NCBI GenBank assembly: GCA_016933965.1
Contig: JAFGTS010000042.1
Location: 50,833-114,832, forward strand
DNA from: Deltaproteobacteria bacterium
Lineage (GTDB): Bacteria; Desulfobacterota; Syntrophia; Syntrophales; UBA2210
Reading direction: 5' to 3'
Length of the DNA stretch: 64,000 bases
The stretch's first letter is position 1, and every line of letters begins with the position of its first letter. The translations under genes and the position numbers were made by a program. Below the pieces are notes generated by a model. That model was given only the letters and a program-made list of their open reading frames with translations, searched no databases and had not been told where the DNA came from. Below, piece after piece: positions 61,730 to 64,000 of this stretch.

Positions 61730-64000
61730 ATGAGGTGTACGGGTGATTTCCGGCTGGGAACCAGGATATATCTGGCCGGTTTTTCGATAGTATTTCTTAT
61801 TTTTTTCATTCTCGACGCGAGCTGCCTTTCAGCTCCTGTATCGCGGCAGCGGGCCCTGCTTGTGGCCGAAGAATTTCTTGCCGACCATCATAAACAGTAT
61901 GGCTCCTGGGGTGAAGCACCGGCCGGGAGGATCTACCTCTGTGAGGAAATAACCTGCCAGGATCTTCTTGTAGCCTATAATTTCAGGACCTCTCCCCGGG
62001 GACATATACTTGTTCCCCGCTGGGATGAATTCAGCCCCGTCCTGCTCTATTCGACCACATCGGAATTCGACCCGGAACGGGTATCGGATCCCCGTTCCAT
62101 AGAATCATGGATCATCCCGGAATTGTATGCCGCTTACCGGGATATGCAAGGAAAGCGACAGGAGATCGATAAGACCATCGATTACCGCCGGACCAGAGTG
62201 GCGCGGGCATGGGGTCGACTGGACAAGGTTACTGAATATATTTCCGACGAAGAGACCAATGGAGAGAAAGCAGATACGTTGATACAGGTAGGGCCACTGT
62301 TGAGCACCGCCTGGGACCAGGATTATCCCTATAATATCTTCTGCCCCATCGATGCCAATGGGTGCCAGTGCATCACGGGATGTGTCGCCACTGCCCAGTC
62401 GCAGGTCCTGAAATACTGGAACTGGCCCGACAGGGGAGAGGGAAGTCATTCATACCTGTGGGATTCGAATTATGATGGACAACCGGATACAGAGCTCTCG
62501 GCGGATTTTTCAGCGCGTACCTATGACTGGGAGCAGATGCCGGACCATCTGACGGTCGACAGTTCAGACATCGAAAAGGAGGCCGTGGCCCGTCTTATCG
62601 CAGACGTGGGCATTGCCGCCGACATGGATTACGGCTGTTCCAGTTCAGGAAGTTATGCCTATGGCGATGAAGTCTTCGACGAATATTTCAGGTATCAGGA
62701 AATTACCGCGGCAACAAACCGTCATTACCGGGACGATTATGATGCCGCCTCCTTTTTCAACCTTTACAGGACTGAGTTCGATGCCGTTCCGCCCCGGGTT
62801 GTGGTCCTGTCCATCTGGGTGGCCCGTCCGGGCAGGGGTGGTCATGAAGTGGTCGCTGATGGCTATCAGATCGGCGATACCAACAGGATTCATATAAACC
62901 TCGGTTGGTCGGGATCCTATGACGGTTTTTATGACGTGACATACAACTTTACGACAGGGTCCTATACCTGGGATGCAAGTACTCAGGTAATAGTCACGAA
63001 TATCATGCCTGATGCAGCCGTCATCCAGGCCGAGGCGGGCACGGGAGGTTCCATAGAACCCGCCGGCATGGTCTCTCTTGCAGAAGGGACCGATCAAACC
63101 TTTACGATTGCGGCCAATGAAGGCTACGAGGTTTCGGATGTGATCGTGGACGGCGGTTCTCTGGGGCCCGTGACATCCTATACCTTTGAAAGCGTTACCG
63201 GTACTCATACTGTCTATGCCTTCTTCGCCCTTCAGACGTTCATGATCGAGGCAAGCGCCGGTTCCGGCGGCAGCATCAGCCCCGAAGGGCATGTCATCGT
63301 AACAACCGGCTCTGATCAGAGCTTTTCGATCACGCCCGAAACGGGGTATCACATCGACGATGTAGTGGTCGACGGTGCGTCGGTGGGGCCCGTGACGTCC
63401 CATACCTTCGTGAACGTGACGGAGGATCATACCATTGAGGCGACCTTTGCCGTTAACGTCTATACTATTACGGCATCGGCCGGTGCGGGAGGGGGCATCA
63501 GCCCGAGCGGCATCGTTCCCGTTGAACATGGTTCGGACAGGGTCTTTACCATGACGCCCGATGAGGGATTTCATATTTCCGATGTTCTTGTCGACGGTAT
63601 ATCGGCAGGTACGGGAACAACCTATACCTTTGCCTCTGTATCCGCGAACCATACTATTCATGTCGATTTTGACAATCTCGCGCCTGTAGCGGACGCGGGA
63701 GATGATGAAACGGTTCCCGAAGGCACGCAAGTGACCCTCGATGGTTCCGGTTCATACGACCCGGACGGAACGATTGTCTCAAGCTTCTGGGAATGTGTCG
63801 AAGCCTCTCAGGGGTCGGAGATACTGCTTGCTGATGAGCATAGCCTTCAGCCATCTTTCACGGCACCCGCCGTGGGACCCGATGGAGAGCTTCTTACCTT
63901 CCGTTTGACGGTTACCGATGACGGCGGTGCCACCGATCGGGATGAGTGTGTCATAACGGTATCCTGGGTCAACGAGCCGCCGGTGGCGGATGCGGGAGCG
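61730..64000 (+). CDS. Secreted C10-family (streptopain-like) cysteine protease with repeat domains (3' end cut by window edge)
   Basis: The frame is open for 757 codons to the right edge. A signal peptide (residues 10-35) is followed by a prodomain (VSRQRALLVAEEFL). The peptidase domain has the catalytic Cys218 in CITGCVATAQSQVLKYW and His372 in GGHEVVADGY, then INLGWSGSYDGFY, as in SpeB/streptopain. Three ~72-residue repeats follow (about 431-500, 503-574, 577-648), each with GGSISP-type, GYEVSDVIVDG-type and YTF-type motifs of divergent InlB B-repeats, then a PKD/Ig-like domain (APVADAGDDETVPEG) and the start of another. It would be exported and possibly surface-bound. The ribosome-binding site is weak (GGGCGG). 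Confidence 0.85.
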   Translation, partial: MRCTGDFRLGTRIYLAGFSIVFLIFFILDASCLSAPVSRQRALLVAEEFLADHHKQYGSWGEAPAGRIYLCEEITCQDLLVAYNFRTSPRGHILVPRWDEFSPVLLYSTTSEFDPERVSDPRSIESWIIPELYAAYRDMQGKRQEIDKTIDYRRTRVARAWGRLDKVTEYISDEETNGEKADTLIQVGPLLSTAWDQDYPYNIFCPIDANGCQCITGCVATAQSQVLKYWNWPDRGEGSHSYLWDSNYDGQPDTELSADFSARTYDWEQMPDHLTVDSSDIEKEAVARLIADVGIAADMDYGCSSSGSYAYGDEVFDEYFRYQEITAATNRHYRDDYDAASFFNLYRTEFDAVPPRVVVLSIWVARPGRGGHEVVADGYQIGDTNRIHINLGWSGSYDGFYDVTYNFTTGSYTWDASTQVIVTNIMPDAAVIQAEAGTGGSIEPAGMVSLAEGTDQTFTIAANEGYEVSDVIVDGGSLGPVTSYTFESVTGTHTVYAFFALQTFMIEASAGSGGSISPEGHVIVTTGSDQSFSITPETGYHIDDVVVDGASVGPVTSHTFVNVTEDHTIEATFAVNVYTITASAGAGGGISPSGIVPVEHGSDRVFTMTPDEGFHISDVLVDGISAGTGTTYTFASVSANHTIHVDFDNLAPVADAGDDETVPEGTQVTLDGSGSYDPDGTIVSSFWECVEASQGSEILLADEHSLQPSFTAPAVGPDGELLTFRLTVTDDGGATDRDECVITVSWVNEPPVADAGA

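Noticed and set aside
62645..63730. 361-codon minus-strand frame at the right end
   Set aside because: Shadow of the C10 protease gene, whose plus-strand frame has signal peptide, catalytic motifs and repeats.

Overview
The window looks like chromosomal DNA from an anaerobic Desulfobacterota (former Deltaproteobacteria) bacterium, plausibly of the Syntrophales type. This rests on gene content only: a fatty-acid beta-oxidation set, an NADH-linked flavoprotein cluster of the Hnd/Stn kind, a glycyl-radical enzyme (which demands anoxia), type IV pilus retraction ATPases, two-subunit GlyRS and a Gram-negative Sec/LepB/Tgt/QueA block. No rRNA, tRNA, CRISPR array, phage or insertion sequence was seen. 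No 16S or phylogeny was available, so the placement is inference.

Layout. 1-3.4 kb (minus): Hsp20 (cut by the left edge), TPR lipoprotein, HD phosphohydrolase, small protein, MBL hydrolase. 3.5-9.3 kb: LysM protein, ThiI/MnmA-like ATP pyrophosphatase set between inverted repeats, PlsC, CoaE, Cam-type carbonic anhydrase. 9.4-12.2 kb (minus): PilT, a second PilT-like ATPase and a degenerate receiver protein. 12.4-18.5 kb: DUF4301 protein, RfbB, HAD hydrolase, membrane-anchored protein, 400-residue GpsA-like dehydrogenase. 18.6-30.4 kb (plus): an amino-acid-type ABC transporter with fused permeases, then SCP2 protein, atypical M24 protein, glycerol kinase, glycyl-radical enzyme, its activase and an FMN-type protein, closed by a strong terminator. 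30.4-37.2 kb (minus): three DRTGG-family proteins, PHP protein, stand-alone HATPase, NuoE, HndB-like ferredoxin and a NuoF-NfnB/GltD fusion, without a hydrogenase subunit. 37.4-43.8 kb (plus): TetR regulator and beta-oxidation genes. 44-54.7 kb: nitrilase-family amidase, glyQS, TPR-methyltransferase, mgtE-recO, and a pyrR-pyrB-pyrC operon with a probable attenuator. 54.9-61.3 kb (minus): queA, tgt, yajC, secD, secF, DUF456, lepB. 61.7 kb to the right edge: a secreted C10 cysteine protease with repeat domains.

The two most interesting systems lie tail to tail around a shared terminator at 30.38 kb. One is an apparent catabolic operon built around a glycyl-radical enzyme of unassigned substrate, next to a solute importer, a glycerol kinase and a divergent glycerol-3-phosphate dehydrogenase homologue; the genes suggest that a glycerol-yielding compound is imported, cleaved by radical chemistry and passed to DHAP. 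The other is a candidate Stn-like electron-bifurcating transhydrogenase in which the NAD-site (NuoF) and NADP-site (NfnB) modules are one polypeptide, accompanied by the DRTGG/PHP/HATPase set usually seen with bifurcating hydrogenases.

The intergenic DNA is rich in small repeats: heptamer arrays of GGATTAC, octamer arrays of AAAGCGAC, a composite GTTAAACG-type repeat, and ~125-bp elements with GACG-CTTTGTAAAAAGTC-type inverted ends, two of which sit between a predicted promoter and the ribosome-binding site of hsp20 and queA.
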